Of a stretch of DNA of 64,000 nt, positions 45,001 to 52,850 are shown one piece after another; within the stretch, counting starts at the first letter, position 1, and every line of letters begins with the position of its first letter. The notes under the pieces were generated by a model. That model did no database searches. It had not been told where the DNA came from and saw only the letters and a list, made by a program, of their open reading frames with translations. Source of the DNA: Flavobacterium sediminilitoris (GTDB lineage: Bacteria > Bacteroidota > Bacteroidia > Flavobacteriales > Flavobacteriaceae); the NCBI RefSeq assembly GCF_023008245.1, contig NZ_CP090145.1:3534001-3598000 (forward strand). Reading direction: 5' to 3'. The position numbers and the translations under genes are program-made.

Positions 45001-46812
45001 ATGAAATTAGAAACAGTTAAAATCAAAAATTTTCGAGGTTACCAAACGGAAACTGTAATTCCAATTTCAAACCTTACCGCATTTATTGGAAAAAATGATG
45101 CAGGAAAATCTTCTATACTTGAAGCACTTGAAATTTTCTTCAACAATTCGTTGGTTAACTGTGAAAAAGAAGATTTGAATATATCAGCAGACAATAACAA
45201 AATAGAAATTACCTGTGTTTTTACCGAGTTTCCTGCCGAATTAATAATTGACGCTGCAAATCCAACATCTCTTGAAGTTGAACACCTACTCAATGCAGAA
45301 AACAAACTTGAGATTAAGAAAGAGTTTCCTGCAACAGCGGCAAAACCTAAGGAGAAAGTTTATATAATTTGTAATCATCCAAGTGTTGAAAATGGTAACG
45401 ATTTATTGACACTTAAAAAGGCGGAACTTAAACAAAGGGCGAACCAATTAGGGATTCCCACCGAAAATTATAATGGAAATGTAAATTCATCAATCCGTCA
45501 AGCAATTAGAGACTCATTTGAAGATTTACAACTTGAAGTAACAGAATTATTAGTAGATAAAGAAGATACTAAAAGGGTGTATGATACTCTAAAATCTTAT
45601 CTACCACTTTATGCACTTTTTCAATCTGACAGACAAAGTAAAGATGATGACAAGGAAGTAACTGACCCAATGAAAATTGCAGTTTCACAAGCATTAGCAG
45701 AACTCAATGCCGAAATTGAACATATAAAAGAACAAGTTAGAATTAAGGCGGTTGACACAGCCAATAGAACTTTAGAAAAGTTAAAAGAAATGTCGCCTGA
45801 TTTGGCTAATGAACTAATTCCTGAATTTAAAACAGAGCCCAAATTTGATTCACAGTTTAAACTAACCATAAAATCAGAAGAAGACATTCCAATTAACAAA
45901 AGGGGAAGTGGAATTAGACGATTAATATTGCTTAATTTTTTTAGAGCGGAAGCTGAAAGATTGAGAGCTCAGAATCCTGGTAATCAAATAATTTTTGCGT
46001 TTGAAGAACCTGAAACCTCTCAACATCCTGACCACCAAGAAATGTTAATTCAGGCTTTCATAGAGCTTTCAAATACGGGAAATTCACAAATCATTCTAAC
46101 TACTCACACACCTGCACTTGGAGGACTTCTTCCACTAAATAGTTTGCGTTTTATTCAAAAAAATGGAAACGACAGAACAGTTGAACTTGGAACAGAAGAG
46201 GTTTTTGAGAAGATAGCTGAAACTTTAGGTGTTTTAGCCGACCCTATTTCGAAATCTGCAAACGCGATTTTGCTTTTAGAGGGTAAAAGTGATATTACGT
46301 TTGTAAGTCATACAGCCACTCAATTAAAAAATGGTGGATACATTGACCATACTTTTGAGGAGAAAAGAATTGCATTAGTACCAATCGGAGGCTGTGGTAA
46401 TTTAAAACATTGGACTACATTAAAACTAATTGAACAATTCGATATTCCATATTGTGTTTTGCTTGATTCAGATAAAGGAACTCACGAAGAACAACAAAAT
46501 ATTGATACAATTCAAGAACTACAGAACAATGGAATAAAAGCTTATCTGACATTAAAACGAGAGCCAGAAAATTATGTACATCTTGACGTTTTGAATTTAC
46601 CAGCAGGCAGTACATTCACCTTTACAGATACTTGTGATGCAAAGGTTTTAATTGCAGCAGAGAAAACCTCAAGAAAGCAAAATGTTCTCGAAAATTATTG
46701 GACTTTAATGACTGCTGAACAAATAAGGGAAGTTGAAAAATATGATGATAATAGAACAGATAGATTTGAATTTTCAGAAATGTTTGCTGATTTTTTTAGC
46801 CTTGTACCATAA
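45001..46812 (+). CDS. OLD-family ATP-dependent endonuclease
   Basis: A 603-residue protein with an N-terminal ABC/SMC-like ATPase: RGYQTETV, Walker A GKNDAGKSSILEAL, signature-like NKRGSGIRRLI, Walker B IIFAFEEPETSQHP and TTHTPALGG. A C-terminal TOPRIM nuclease domain follows (about 420-600): LLLEGKSD with the catalytic Glu and LLDSDKG with the paired Asp. OLD proteins protect against phage. Class 2 members (GajA) pair with a UvrD helicase gene, but none is adjacent, so it acts alone or with a distant partner. It is a single-gene cassette with matched inverted ends. Confidence 0.88.
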   Translation: MKLETVKIKNFRGYQTETVIPISNLTAFIGKNDAGKSSILEALEIFFNNSLVNCEKEDLNISADNNKIEITCVFTEFPAELIIDAANPTSLEVEHLLNAENKLEIKKEFPATAAKPKEKVYIICNHPSVENGNDLLTLKKAELKQRANQLGIPTENYNGNVNSSIRQAIRDSFEDLQLEVTELLVDKEDTKRVYDTLKSYLPLYALFQSDRQSKDDDKEVTDPMKIAVSQALAELNAEIEHIKEQVRIKAVDTANRTLEKLKEMSPDLANELIPEFKTEPKFDSQFKLTIKSEEDIPINKRGSGIRRLILLNFFRAEAERLRAQNPGNQIIFAFEEPETSQHPDHQEMLIQAFIELSNTGNSQIILTTHTPALGGLLPLNSLRFIQKNGNDRTVELGTEEVFEKIAETLGVLADPISKSANAILLLEGKSDITFVSHTATQLKNGGYIDHTFEEKRIALVPIGGCGNLKHWTTLKLIEQFDIPYCVLLDSDKGTHEEQQNIDTIQELQNNGIKAYLTLKREPENYVHLDVLNLPAGSTFTFTDTCDAKVLIAAEKTSRKQNVLENYWTLMTAEQIREVEKYDDNRTDRFEFSEMFADFFSLVP

Positions 46813-46814
46813 AA

Positions 46815-46960
46815 GTACTGGCTACAACATTGGCTATAAACAATTGGGGCGAAAGTGATAAAACGAAAATATAAATATAAAGCAAAGGTCGGTGCTAAAC
46901 CGAAAAGTTAGGGCATGAAAGCCCCAACTGTTCATAGCCGAGACCGTTATAGGCAATGCA
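46815..46960 (+). repeat. Cassette-boundary hairpin element B (attC-like)
   Basis: It starts with the R''-like end GTACTGGCTACAAC and ends with the R'-like GTTATAGGCAATGCA (46946-46960). Between them, the arms GGCTATAAACAATTGGGGC (46832-46850) and GCCCCAACTGTTCATAGCC (46921-46939) pair at 17/19 positions around a 70-nt loop. The first end pairs with the start of the upstream gene cassette, the last with the end of the downstream cassette. The loop is homologous to 55990-56030 (AAAGGTC...CGAAAA...TGC). Confidence 0.8.
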
Positions 46961-46995
46961 ACAAAACTCGTCGCAAAAATAAAACGAAGCAACAA

Positions 46996-47493
46996 ATGCA
47001 ATTTAAAAATATTATAGTCATTGTACTATTTCTACTTTCAATGTTGATCATAATATCAGTGGTGAAAACAATTGTCAACAAAAAAAGAGTAACTAAAATC
47101 TTTAAATATCTAAATACCAAACAATATGTAAAACTTTACGGTAACAAATGCTACTATTCTGCAACTGGGCTTAAAAAAAATTATCCAAGTTACCCATGTA
47201 AACTAGAAATTTATTTGACCGAAAATGAAGTCATATTTGTTGGAAAAAATAATTTCCCTTTCATTTTTAAAACCATAGAAAATCCATTCATTTTAAGTTC
47301 CAATCCAGATGAATTACAAAAAACTCTTTCCTTTAAAAGAATTTTCAAGCCAACTAAAGTTTTCATTACCAACAAAACCTTAAATCTTAATTTTATTGAT
47401 AATATAACATTTAATACAAATATTGATTATCAAATTGATTTAGTAAACTCTGAGCATATTGACAAATTAAAAAGATTAACTGAATGGTGCTAA
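46996..47493 (+). CDS. Hypothetical single-helix membrane protein
   Basis: A 165-residue protein with one N-terminal membrane helix (NIIVIVLFLLSMLIIISVV) and a soluble domain of about 135 residues (GNKCYYSATGLKKNYPSY; FKRIFKPTKVFITNKTL). No family is recognised; the fold looks like a small beta-rich PH-like domain. The ATG at 46996 is chosen, since earlier starts would read through the hairpin element. It is a single-gene cassette, bounded by GTTATAGGCAATGCA and TGCACTGCCTATAAC. Confidence 0.65.
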   Translation: MQFKNIIVIVLFLLSMLIIISVVKTIVNKKRVTKIFKYLNTKQYVKLYGNKCYYSATGLKKNYPSYPCKLEIYLTENEVIFVGKNNFPFIFKTIENPFILSSNPDELQKTLSFKRIFKPTKVFITNKTLNLNFIDNITFNTNIDYQIDLVNSEHIDKLKRLTEWC

Positions 47494-47560
47494 TATGCAC
47501 TGCCTATAACAGCGGTTTTAAGAAATGGCTAACGCCAGTGTATAATTGGAGGAGTTAGTG

Positions 47561-47582
47561 AAAGCACTTCAGTGCTTTTTTT
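47561..47582 (+). terminator. Terminator inside element C
   Basis: Stem AAAGCACT / AGTGCTTT with a 2-nt loop (larger in practice) followed by Ts. It would end transcripts from the preceding cassette. Confidence 0.75.
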
Positions 47583-47607
47583 ATCAATTATCTTAAAACC
47601 TTTTCGG

Positions 47608-47615
47608 TATATTTG
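47608..47615 (+). promoter_or_regulatory. TAnnTTTG promoter inside element C
   Basis: TATATTTG followed by TA, 26 nt downstream of the terminator and 90 nt upstream of the next ATG. It would drive the following cassette. Confidence 0.6.
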
Positions 47616-47705
47616 TAATGGGCAGTGACGAATTTTCCGCCACTTCTTAAAGCCTCAAAACGTTAGCAGATAGTTTCTCCTAAAAAACGTAAAAAAATAT
47701 CCTCA

Positions 47706-49004
47706 ATGAAATTCTATATAATATATCTTTTTTGTCTCTTCAGCATTATAGGAATTGCACAGAGTAATTTTCAAAATGATAGCGTTTCAAAAACCCAAAT
47801 AAAATTATTGAATTCCGAATACAAAGATTTTGTATCAGTAAAAAATAAATTATATGCTATATCCCAAAATAATGATTTAATTGAAATTGATTTAAAGAAA
47901 GATAATTTCAAATTAATTAAAAATAACATTACTGCAATAGCAAAAAAATCAAATAACGAATTGGTATTTGGAAGTAAAGATGGTAGAATATTTATACTAA
48001 ATAACAAACATAAAGTTAACCAGATTGAGAAAATCGATGCAGAAATATTTTCTGTACTAATAAATTCAAAAGATGAATATATAATTTATTCTAACAAATC
48101 TATTTACTACAATAGAAAAGATTATATACCTAAAAAGGAAACCAACTTTTATGGTAAAGTTAGAGCAAAGTACACTGGAAAACAACTAATTGAGCCTGAT
48201 TTCATCTATTTAGATAGAATGAATTTTATTTGGTTTGCCTATGATGAAGGTGAATGGGGAGGAAATGTTTATTATTTTGATTTAAATAAAAAAGAATTCA
48301 TTTACGATGATTGGTTAAGACTTGACGATGGGATTAATTATAAAGATAGAAATGAGTATTTCACAAAATTAAAAGAAAAATATCCAGAAATAATTAAAGT
48401 TATAGAAAAGGATACAGTTTATAAATATCCTTATAGTTTAGGTATTTCAAGTGTAACCAAAGGTGCTACTTACAATAACAAAGGTGAACTTTTCACCACT
48501 TCAAGTGATGTCCTTAACTCAATATACGCAACAAGAAATGGTTTCCATTATTTTGTTGATGATACTATTAAAAAAATCACAAATAAGGATAGTGATTATT
48601 ATACATCTTGTTTTGACCAAGATATTCTTGAAGCCGAAAGATATAAGATTGCTTTTGAGAGAAATTTTATGGGTTTTAAAAATAAAGATAGAGAATTAAG
48701 AGAAAACATATTAACCGAAAATGAAGTTAATATTTTAGGTTATATTTCATATAACAAATACGATAGTAATTTATACTTCTTTAGCTCTAAAGGTTTTTAT
48801 ACTTTAAATAATTTAGATTGTTCATTTTCAAAAAAACTATTTTTTAACCCAAAACTAATATGTAATTCAGAGTATGAGAAAGACTATTGTTTACATTTAA
48901 ATGTGATTAAGTTTGAATTTATAAGTGAAAAAGAAATTATATTTCTAACCAAAAATGATGGAATTGGATACTATAATGGTGAAAGTATAAAATATTTTAG
49001 ATAA
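47706..49004 (+). CDS. Hypothetical exported protein, possibly beta-propeller
   Basis: A 432-residue protein with a signal peptide (IYLFCLFSIIGIAQ). The mature part shows repeated short strands with aromatic ends (NKLYAISQNNDLIEIDLKKD; NELVFGSKDGRIFILNNK; FIWFAYDEGEWGGNVYYFDL), suggestive of a propeller. No family is recognised. It is a single-gene cassette whose ends GTTAGCAGAT and ATCTGCTAAC are perfect 10-bp inverted repeats. Confidence 0.65.
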   Translation: MKFYIIYLFCLFSIIGIAQSNFQNDSVSKTQIKLLNSEYKDFVSVKNKLYAISQNNDLIEIDLKKDNFKLIKNNITAIAKKSNNELVFGSKDGRIFILNNKHKVNQIEKIDAEIFSVLINSKDEYIIYSNKSIYYNRKDYIPKKETNFYGKVRAKYTGKQLIEPDFIYLDRMNFIWFAYDEGEWGGNVYYFDLNKKEFIYDDWLRLDDGINYKDRNEYFTKLKEKYPEIIKVIEKDTVYKYPYSLGISSVTKGATYNNKGELFTTSSDVLNSIYATRNGFHYFVDDTIKKITNKDSDYYTSCFDQDILEAERYKIAFERNFMGFKNKDRELRENILTENEVNILGYISYNKYDSNLYFFSSKGFYTLNNLDCSFSKKLFFNPKLICNSEYEKDYCLHLNVIKFEFISEKEIIFLTKNDGIGYYNGESIKYFR

Positions 49005-49020
49005 CTTGAATAATAAAACC

Positions 49021-49030
49021 ATCTGCTAAC
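49021..49030 (+). repeat. Right inverted end of the 432-residue gene cassette
   Basis: ATCTGCTAAC is the exact inverse of GTTAGCAGAT at 47662-47671. Confidence 0.7.
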
Positions 49031-49440
49031 ACAGGTAACTGTTGCACAACTACCATTTTTTAAAACATCCCGAAGCTTCAGAATCAAAATCATAAAAATC
49101 CAACCTTTTTTAAAGTGATTTAAAGGAGGTTTATTTTTTGAGATTAGTGTAGTTTTACAAAAACAGCATAGCTTAAAAAAACGTTTTTATATTCAAGTTT
49201 TTAAACGGAGAGAATCGGAGTAAAACTTCTCGATACGCTGCGCACTCGAAGTGACGTTGATTGTGTTGTCAGTTCGAATGTTTTTTAAGAAATGTGAATA
49301 GCAATTTCATAAAAAATGTATCGAGAACCACAAAAAACGCCCCTTTACGGAAAACCGTAAAACAAATAAAACAAAACATCTTATTTTTACCAAAACAAAG
49401 CAAACAAAACACATTGTAAAAAGAAGAATCGCAAACCATT
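49031..49440 (+). repeat. Dispersed repeat, copy R3
   Basis: A diverged copy of R1/R2: hairpin AAAACAGC...GTTTTT, ATTCAAGTTTTTAAACGGAG, REP-like CTTCTCGATACGCTGCGCAC at 49226 and GTATCGAGAACC near 49318. It fills most of the 718-bp gap before the four-gene defence operon. Confidence 0.75.
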
Positions 49441-49450
49441 TAGCCTTTAG

Positions 49451-49499
49451 TACGTATAAATACGTATAAAAAAGCATGAAAAATACGTATTTATACGTA
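49451..49499. repeat. Perfect 17-bp inverted repeat with four TACGTA sites
   Basis: TACGTATAAATACGTAT (49451-49467) and its exact inverse ATACGTATTTATACGTA (49483-49499) flank a 15-nt spacer. Each arm holds two TACGTA palindromes 10 bp apart. It lies about 220 bp upstream of the defence operon. Confidence 0.85.
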
Positions 49500-49640
49500 T
49501 TGCAAGACTAAAAAGAATAGTTTAGGTTTGTAAGAAATAAATAATAACGAATAGGCTTTATATACCTATTTACCTAAAAACAAACTATTTTGCATGGTTT
49601 TACCATTAATACAAACAAGTTATAATCAAGTTTAAACAAG
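49496..49640 (+). repeat. Structured spacer element, subfamily 2, copy 3
   Basis: It shares CGTATTGCAAG..TAAAAAGAATAG, TTAGGTTTGTAAG, then TACCTA..ACAAACT and GGTTTTACCATTAATACAAA with copies at 33755 and 39549, ending ACAAGTTATAATCAAG. Confidence 0.6.
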
Positions 49641-49706
49641 CCGCACATTTGGTTTTTTGCCGAAACAAAAACCAACGCTAAACTGAATAAAAATTAAGAA
49701 AAAACG

Positions 49707-49714
49707 TAGATTTG
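49707..49714 (+). promoter_or_regulatory. TAnnTTTG promoter of the four-gene defence operon
   Basis: TAGATTTG, 8 nt upstream of the ATG at 49723. It is the only good -7 motif in the last 100 nt before the operon. Confidence 0.6.
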
Positions 49715-49722
49715 ACCCGTAT

Positions 49723-51429
49723 ATGAAAAAATTAACAGTAATAGACTTTTTTTGTGGAGCAGGAGGCTTTTCCGAAGGCTTTAGGCAAATGGGCTATGAT
49801 ATAATTTACGGATATGACCATTGGAAACCTGCTGTTGACACATATAATCATAACTTCAATTTACAATGTAGCCCAAAGAACATTTTAGATTTCGATAATT
49901 CAATTGATGAAATCAACGCTATACCGAACACAGACATTATTCTCGGAAGCCCTCCTTGTGTAAGCTTTTCTAGTTCTAACAAATCTGGAAAGGCAGATAA
50001 GTCATTGGGAGTTAAATTAACCGAAACCTTCTTGAAGATAATAGCTGTAAAAAAACATCAACCAAATTCTATACTAAAAGCTTGGTTTATGGAAAACGTT
50101 GTAAATTCCAAGCGATACTTACAAACTGCATATACTTTTAAAGATTTAGGGCTTACAGATTGGGCTAATGAGCACAAAATAAGTCCAAACAAAATTGCAA
50201 TTGATTTATTTGAAAATACAACTGTAATTAATTCAGCAGATTATGGATCAATACAAGCAAGAAAGCGTGTAATATCAGGTGAGATTATTAAACAAAAGAA
50301 ACTTATAATACCCAATCACACTCATTCTAATCCAAAAATAAAAGGGAGCTTACCTTTATATAAATCAATAAAAATTATTCAACAAAATTTTCCAACCCCA
50401 TATCAGGAAGAAGATCTCACAAAAGTAAAAGACATAAATTATGATATAAGAATTCCTCAGAATCAGGTTACAGATCATTTCTATGATACTGGTGTTTATG
50501 AGGTTGAATGGAAGTTTTCAAAATTTTGGAAACAAAACCACCCTTATATGGGAAAAATGTCTTTTCCTGAGAATAGTAATAACCCAAGCAGAACTATTAC
50601 TGCAACTAAAATTGCTAACTCACGGGAATCTATTATCTATAAATCAGAGATTAAAAGAACTGGAGATGGAGAATATAGATTACCAACTGTAAGAGAAGCA
50701 GCAATTATTATGGGATTCCCAATTACTTATCAGTTTATTGGTTCTGAAAACACTAAATGGAGGCTTGTTGGAAATGCTGTTTGCTGTGCTGTTAGTCGAG
50801 CCTTGGCAGATACAACATTGCAGTTTTTTAAACTTAGTAAGCCCAAGAAATTAATTATAAATAAAACACCTAAACTTGAAGGAGTACTTAATTTAAATAC
50901 CTACAAACTAAAGGAATTTAATAATCCTCCTGTAAAAAATAAAGGTGCAAGATTTAGAAGACACCCTATAAAAGACGGCAATTTAACAGTAACATTATCT
51001 AATTACGATATTGATAAAAGTAGTAAAACAAAAAACAAATGGTTTACTTCTATTCAATATGGAACGGGAGAAGGATTTCCAGTCCAAAAGATTGAAGATG
51101 AATACTACAAAGAATTAGAACCACTTATCAAAAGTTTCAAGGGTGGCAAGAGATTCTTGGAAATCATCAACAATGGATTTTCTGAAAAAATTGGAAATAA
51201 AATACAACTCCAAGATATGTATGAGAAACAAATATCGGTTGAGAATTTAAATGAACCTACAATGCTTGTAGATGAAATTGCAAAAATTATAGAAAAAGTT
51301 GGATGCCCAAATTCTACATTTGAGCAAACAGAAAAAGTAGTATTTGAAAACAAATCTGTAGTACCCATTAAACAAGTTTTTGCTCTTTATGCTGTCAATA
51401 AAATTTCTTCCATTGCAAATAATAAGTAA
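49723..51429 (+). CDS. DNA cytosine-5 methyltransferase with C-terminal extension
   Basis: A 568-residue C5 methyltransferase. Motif I VIDFFCGAGGFSEGF binds SAM, motif IV GSPPCVSFS carries the catalytic Cys, motif VI WFMENV the Glu, motif VIII QARKRV, motif X LVGNAVCCAVS. Between VIII and IX is a target-recognition region of about 120 residues. A further 180 residues after motif X (NKGARFRRHPIKDGNLTV and on) are not part of the usual enzyme and may contact partners. First of four coupled genes; the next ATG is 2 nt past the stop. Confidence 0.92.
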   Translation: MKKLTVIDFFCGAGGFSEGFRQMGYDIIYGYDHWKPAVDTYNHNFNLQCSPKNILDFDNSIDEINAIPNTDIILGSPPCVSFSSSNKSGKADKSLGVKLTETFLKIIAVKKHQPNSILKAWFMENVVNSKRYLQTAYTFKDLGLTDWANEHKISPNKIAIDLFENTTVINSADYGSIQARKRVISGEIIKQKKLIIPNHTHSNPKIKGSLPLYKSIKIIQQNFPTPYQEEDLTKVKDINYDIRIPQNQVTDHFYDTGVYEVEWKFSKFWKQNHPYMGKMSFPENSNNPSRTITATKIANSRESIIYKSEIKRTGDGEYRLPTVREAAIIMGFPITYQFIGSENTKWRLVGNAVCCAVSRALADTTLQFFKLSKPKKLIINKTPKLEGVLNLNTYKLKEFNNPPVKNKGARFRRHPIKDGNLTVTLSNYDIDKSSKTKNKWFTSIQYGTGEGFPVQKIEDEYYKELEPLIKSFKGGKRFLEIINNGFSEKIGNKIQLQDMYEKQISVENLNEPTMLVDEIAKIIEKVGCPNSTFEQTEKVVFENKSVVPIKQVFALYAVNKISSIANNK

Positions 51430-51431
51430 GT

Positions 51432-52850
51432 ATGAACAAAGAAGTTAGAATACAAAAAATTAGGGATATAAAAAACCATGAAACTCCTATTGGAAAAATA
51501 GATATTCCTTGGAAAGATAGATTGGAACCAATGGAGGTTTATCAGATACCATTAGCATATTTAATCTACAATAAATACAATGGTAGAATTCTAAGCCGAA
51601 CAAAATCATATGAAAATCAAAATTTAATAATTGATGCTGAAAATGAAAATGGCAAAAAACTAATCGAAGATTTTTTATGGAATTCAAAGGAACAGAAAAA
51701 TAAAGAGACTCTTGCGAGTTTGGGGAAACTGGGTCAAGAGAAAGTAGGAATTATAACCGAAGATGGAATCATCATCGATGGTAATAGAAGAGCCATGCTT
51801 TTAAATAGAATAGACCATATTGATTATTTTAAAGCGGTTGTATTGCCTGTTACCTATGAGGGTAATCCACTTGAGATTGAAAAGTTTGAAACTAAATATC
51901 AATTAGGTGAAGAAAGAAAGCTTGATTATAATCCAATTGAAATTTATCTTAAGATACAAAGTCTTTATATTCAATTGAGTGGGAAATCTTTTTACACTCC
52001 AGAAAGTGCAGATAAAAATGCAATTAAGAAAATATATGAATGGGTTGGAAATTATAAGAATATAAAGAGTGTAAATGATATTGAGTTTACACTATCTGTT
52101 ATGAACACAATGGATGAATACTTAGAATGGTTTAACTATAATGGTATTTATACAACACTGGATGAAAGAGAAGAGCAATTCAGAGGATTAACTACCTGGA
52201 TTTTAAACTATTATGGAGAAGGATCTAACAAACCTTTTGACAATTACACAGATAGTGATGTAGATGATTTAAAGACTTTATGTTATGATTTAATAAGAAT
52301 AAAATATAAAAATGAGAAATTTAGATATGTTGCTCAGGGCCTAAAGCAAAGTCATTTCTTCGGCAATAAAGAAATATGGGATTCTTTTCAAAATGAACAC
52401 AGAAGAATAGTAAAAACATTTGATGAGCCTAAAATCGATATAAATGTTAAAAATTTAGAGGTGCATTTAGATAGCATTGATAGTGATTTTAAAAATAAAA
52501 TAGGCTCTTCTTTAGATGAGAATGTTGATAATCATTATCAAAAACTTAGAAATAAACAATCACAAGATGAGCCTGAAAAATTAATTAGTAAAGCTTTAGA
52601 TTCTTTCAATTCTATTAACCAGAAAAATAAGAATTTTACATCAAATTCTGTTCAGAAACAAGTAGAAGAACTAGGAAAAAAGGTTTTTGACTCACTCCAA
52701 AAAAAATCTCCTTCAAGAGTTTTATCTCATATCATTGAATTATTAGAAGATATTGATGTTGATAAAATCCCCTCAAATGAAGTTGAAGAGCTAAAAGAAA
52801 AGGCTAATCGAATCAATCAAATTAGTTATCAAATTAAGAAGAATTTATAA
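51432..52850 (+). CDS. ParB/DGNRR-motif protein of a defence operon
   Basis: A 472-residue protein. Residues about 100-145 contain VGIITEDGIIIDGNRRAML, the DGNRR/DGQHR motif of ParB/sulfiredoxin-like nuclease or NTP-binding folds. The N-terminal MEVYQIPLAYLIYNKYNGRI resembles DndB/DGQHR-type proteins that set target parameters. The rest is mainly helical with Lys/Glu-rich C-terminus. DGQHR proteins often accompany DNA modification systems. The stop overlaps the helicase ATG by one base. Confidence 0.75.
   Translation: MNKEVRIQKIRDIKNHETPIGKIDIPWKDRLEPMEVYQIPLAYLIYNKYNGRILSRTKSYENQNLIIDAENENGKKLIEDFLWNSKEQKNKETLASLGKLGQEKVGIITEDGIIIDGNRRAMLLNRIDHIDYFKAVVLPVTYEGNPLEIEKFETKYQLGEERKLDYNPIEIYLKIQSLYIQLSGKSFYTPESADKNAIKKIYEWVGNYKNIKSVNDIEFTLSVMNTMDEYLEWFNYNGIYTTLDEREEQFRGLTTWILNYYGEGSNKPFDNYTDSDVDDLKTLCYDLIRIKYKNEKFRYVAQGLKQSHFFGNKEIWDSFQNEHRRIVKTFDEPKIDINVKNLEVHLDSIDSDFKNKIGSSLDENVDNHYQKLRNKQSQDEPEKLISKALDSFNSINQKNKNFTSNSVQKQVEELGKKVFDSLQKKSPSRVLSHIIELLEDIDVDKIPSNEVEELKEKANRINQISYQIKKNL

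Larger units (their letters stand above)
47496..47673 (+). repeat. Cassette-boundary hairpin element C with internal terminator and promoter
   Basis: It begins TGCACTGCCTATAAC (47496-47510; 14/15 complementary to 46946-46960) and ends GTTAGCAGATAG (47662-47673). Arms GGTTTTAAGAAATGGC (47514-47529) and GCCACTTCTTAAAGCC (47639-47654) pair at 14/16. The 110-nt interior contains a Rho-independent terminator and a TAnnTTTG promoter in that order. Confidence 0.8.

Noticed and set aside
46915..46995. N-terminal extension of the 165-residue membrane protein
   Set aside because: It reads through the right arm and end of hairpin element B and destroys the clean N-terminal membrane helix start.
46815..47673. 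Classical integron attC sites
   Set aside because: The ends GTTGTAG, GTTATAG and GTTAGCA do not fit GTTRRRY, and there is no intI or attI. The elements are therefore described as attC-like, not as integron sites.
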